NCBI GenBank assembly: GCA_016210565.1
Contig: JACQUA010000402.1
Coordinates: forward strand, 1-32,947
Source: Chloroflexota bacterium
GTDB lineage: Bacteria; Chloroflexota; Dehalococcoidia; JACQUA01
DNA: 32,947 nt
Reading direction: 5' to 3'
Part shown: positions 31,677 through 32,947 of the stretch, one piece after another
Layout of the letters: the number at the start of each line of letters is the position of its first letter
How positions within the stretch are numbered: position 1 is the first letter of the stretch
The notes under the pieces: generated by a model
Seen by the model: the letters and a program-made list of their open reading frames with translations, nothing else
Told to the model about the DNA's origin: nothing
The model's database searches: none
Translations under genes and position numbers: made by a program

Positions 31677-32600
31677 CTATCTCCGGCCGTAACGAATTTT
31701 TGGGTTCAAATAGGCGTAGGCGATGTCAACGATCAGATTTGTCAGGACATAGAGGATACTCAATACAATCACCACGGTCTGAATGATGGGAAAATCACGC
31801 CAGTTCACTGCCTGGATCAGCAAGAGTCCCACCCCGGGCCAGCCAAAGACGGTCTCGGTAACCACCGAACCCCCCAGGTGGGCGACAAACAGTATGGAAA
31901 TGAAGGTCAGAACAGGAAGCAAAGCATTTTTCAGTGCGTGTTTCCAGATCACCACCCTCTCGGAAAGCCCCTTCGCTCTGGCCAGCTTCACGTACTCAGT
32001 GCTCAGGACATCGAGCATGCTGGAGCGCATCAATCGCATGATGCCGGCAACGGCGTACCACCCGAGAGTCAGGGCAGGCAGTACGATGTACTTGCCCCCG
32101 GATTCCCCACCCACCGGCAATACTCTCAGCGTAACGGCAAATATGTAGATAAACAACAGGCCCAACCAGAAACTGGGCATCGATTGCCCCAGCACAGCCG
32201 TCAGCCTGCCGATGGCATCGAGAACTCCTCCCTTCTTTATGGCGGAGTAAACCCCGATGGGTATGGCCAGAAGAACACTGATCAGCAAGGACGCAATGGA
32301 CAATTGAATGGTCGCAGGCAGACGGCCCATCACCAGCTCGATGGCGGGCCTCCCGGTCCTGATGGAAGTGCCAAAATCCCCCTGCACCGCATTAGAAAGG
32401 AAGATGCCATACTGGACGTACCAGGGTTGGTCCAATCCCAGTTGGGCCCTCAGCTTGTTCATCTCCTCTATTGACCACTCGGGAGGCGCCATGAGGGCCA
32501 CGGGGTCGCCGCCTGCCCGGGCCAGCGAAAAAACGATGAAGCTCATGAAGAAAATGACCACCACTGCCTGGGCCAGCCGGCCCAAAACGTACCGTTTCAT
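31677..32600 (-). CDS. dppB: Dipeptide/oligopeptide ABC transporter permease (DppB-like)
   Basis: This 307-aa inner-membrane permease starts MKRYVLGRLAQAVVVIFFMSFIVF, with the first helix at about 9-28, followed by the DppB/OppB signature LGLDQPWYVQYGIFLSNAVQGDFGTS (54-79). Five more helices and the EAA loop EYVKLARAKGLSERVVIWKHALKNALLP follow. Its ATG overlaps the stop of a 36-codon open frame (ATGA). It is the first recognisable gene of the transporter operon in the direction of transcription. Shine-Dalgarno is weak (GGGGT), which would fit translational coupling to the small frame. Confidence 0.95.
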   Translation of the reverse strand: MKRYVLGRLAQAVVVIFFMSFIVFSLARAGGDPVALMAPPEWSIEEMNKLRAQLGLDQPWYVQYGIFLSNAVQGDFGTSIRTGRPAIELVMGRLPATIQLSIASLLISVLLAIPIGVYSAIKKGGVLDAIGRLTAVLGQSMPSFWLGLLFIYIFAVTLRVLPVGGESGGKYIVLPALTLGWYAVAGIMRLMRSSMLDVLSTEYVKLARAKGLSERVVIWKHALKNALLPVLTFISILFVAHLGGSVVTETVFGWPGVGLLLIQAVNWRDFPIIQTVVIVLSILYVLTNLIVDIAYAYLNPKIRYGRR

Positions 32601-32707
32601 AAGACGACCCCACAGCGATGTGCGCAGTTTCTGCAGACCATCTGCGACAAACCTTGTTTCATGAAGCCCACCATAGCTTTTTCAATCATGGCCATAGCAT
32701 ATCCCAT
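32597..32707 (-). CDS. Possible 36-aa Cys-containing leader ORF
   Basis: A 36-codon frame from ATG 32707 encodes a Met-rich peptide ending QMVCRNCAHRCGVVL, and its TGA overlaps the DppB-like ATG. The C-x2-C-x3-C pattern and ATGA overlap are suggestive of a real leader peptide or the remnant of a larger gene. Against this, the Shine-Dalgarno is poor and the predicted promoter at 32696-32724 overlaps its start, which would exclude the first codons from the transcript. I do not recognise the peptide. Confidence 0.25.
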   Translation of the reverse strand: MGYAMAMIEKAMVGFMKQGLSQMVCRNCAHRCGVVL

Positions 32708-32724
32708 AACTCTTTTCGATGCAA
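32696..32724 (-). promoter_or_regulatory. Candidate promoter for the dppBC operon
   Basis: On the minus strand TTGCAT (32724-32719) and TATGCT (32701-32696) are 17 nt apart, giving a transcription start near 32689 and a leader of about 90 nt before DppB-like. Matches are moderate and no other support exists. Confidence 0.3.
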
Positions 32725-32754
32725 ATTGCCCTCGTCCCCGGTAAACCCCGCGGG

Positions 32755-32947
32755 CGTAGGGTGGGTTAAGCGCAACGGGGCAGTGCTGAAGAGGGCGGTT
32801 GCGCGAACCCACCAATGCGCTGGCGCCCCAAATTCCAAATCCGAAGCACCGAATACCATACAATCACCCATGCGCCGATGGCGCACCATGAAGGATGAAA
32901 ATGTCATTCTGAGCGAAGCGAGCGCAGCGAGCGTAGTCGAAGAATCC
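32755..32947. repeat. Terminal repeats upstream of the transporter operon
   Basis: A GTAGGGTGGGTTAAGCGCA...GCGCGAACCCACC element covers 32755-32814. A CATGAAGGATGAAAATGTCATT unit near 32887-32908 runs into a GAGCGAAGCGAGCGCAGCGAG...GTAGTCGAAGAATCC repeat (32905-32947) cut by the window edge, inverse to the cluster at 3463-3614. No gene is seen between 32725 and 32947. Confidence 0.7.

Noticed and set aside
1-32947. CRISPR array
   Set aside because: Repeats are dispersed, palindromic and lie singly between genes; there is no regular repeat-spacer series.

Overview
The window looks like a chromosomal accessory-metabolism region of an anaerobic, GC-rich bacterium, most likely a Chloroflexota/Dehalococcoidia-type organism. 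This assignment is an inference. It rests on lipoproteins with long Pro/Ala/Thr/Lys linkers, tungsten-type aldehyde:ferredoxin oxidoreductases, ACMSD-like amidohydrolases, frequent GTG/TTG starts, and intergenic gaps packed with palindromic repeats. There is no rRNA, tRNA or other phylogenetic marker. All 20 credible protein genes lie on the minus strand, so transcription runs from high to low coordinates. I saw no tRNA, rRNA, CRISPR array, transposase or phage gene.

In transcription order: 32.7-27.4 kb is a dipeptide/oligopeptide ABC transporter (two permeases, two ATPases) interrupted by an ornithine cyclodeaminase/mu-crystallin-family gene. 27.3-25.6 kb is the first of three paralogous solute-binding lipoproteins. 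25.3-21.5 kb holds a divergent aconitase/LeuCD-type heterodimer and an MmgE/PrpD-family protein. 21.4-20.3 kb is a regulator with an XRE helix-turn-helix fused to a complete Crp/Fnr protein. 20.2-17.0 kb holds a TcuA/fumarate-reductase-like flavoprotein and a protein of the MtmB (monomethylamine methyltransferase) family with glycine at the pyrrolysine position. 17.0-11.2 kb is a lone molybdenum hydroxylase large subunit, a CapA-family protein and the second solute-binding protein. 10.8-7.7 kb is a frameshifted alpha/beta hydrolase, a lone TPP-binding decarboxylase-like subunit and an ACMSD-like amidohydrolase. 7.4-0.3 kb is the third solute-binding protein, two tandem AOR-family oxidoreductases and a second CapA-family protein.

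The set reads as a catabolic island. Peptide-type binding proteins would deliver small organic acids or amides, and a series of oxidoreductases, hydro-lyases and hydrolases would process them. Two blocks share a theme: binding protein + Mo/W oxidoreductase + CapA-like protein (SBP-AOR-AOR-CapA at 0.3-7.4 kb; Mo hydroxylase-CapA-SBP at 11.2-17.0 kb). The central block (17-25.3 kb) has tricarboxylate-like chemistry around one regulator, and copies of a GCATAATCC motif lie near that regulator and the MmgE/PrpD gene. The substrate cannot be read from sequence.

The strongest leads are the glycine-for-pyrrolysine MtmB homologue, the aconitase-family pair that keeps its Fe-S cysteines but has lost the usual acid, serine and arginine motifs, the XRE-Crp fusion regulator, and the CapA paralogues with reciprocal loss of metal-site histidines.
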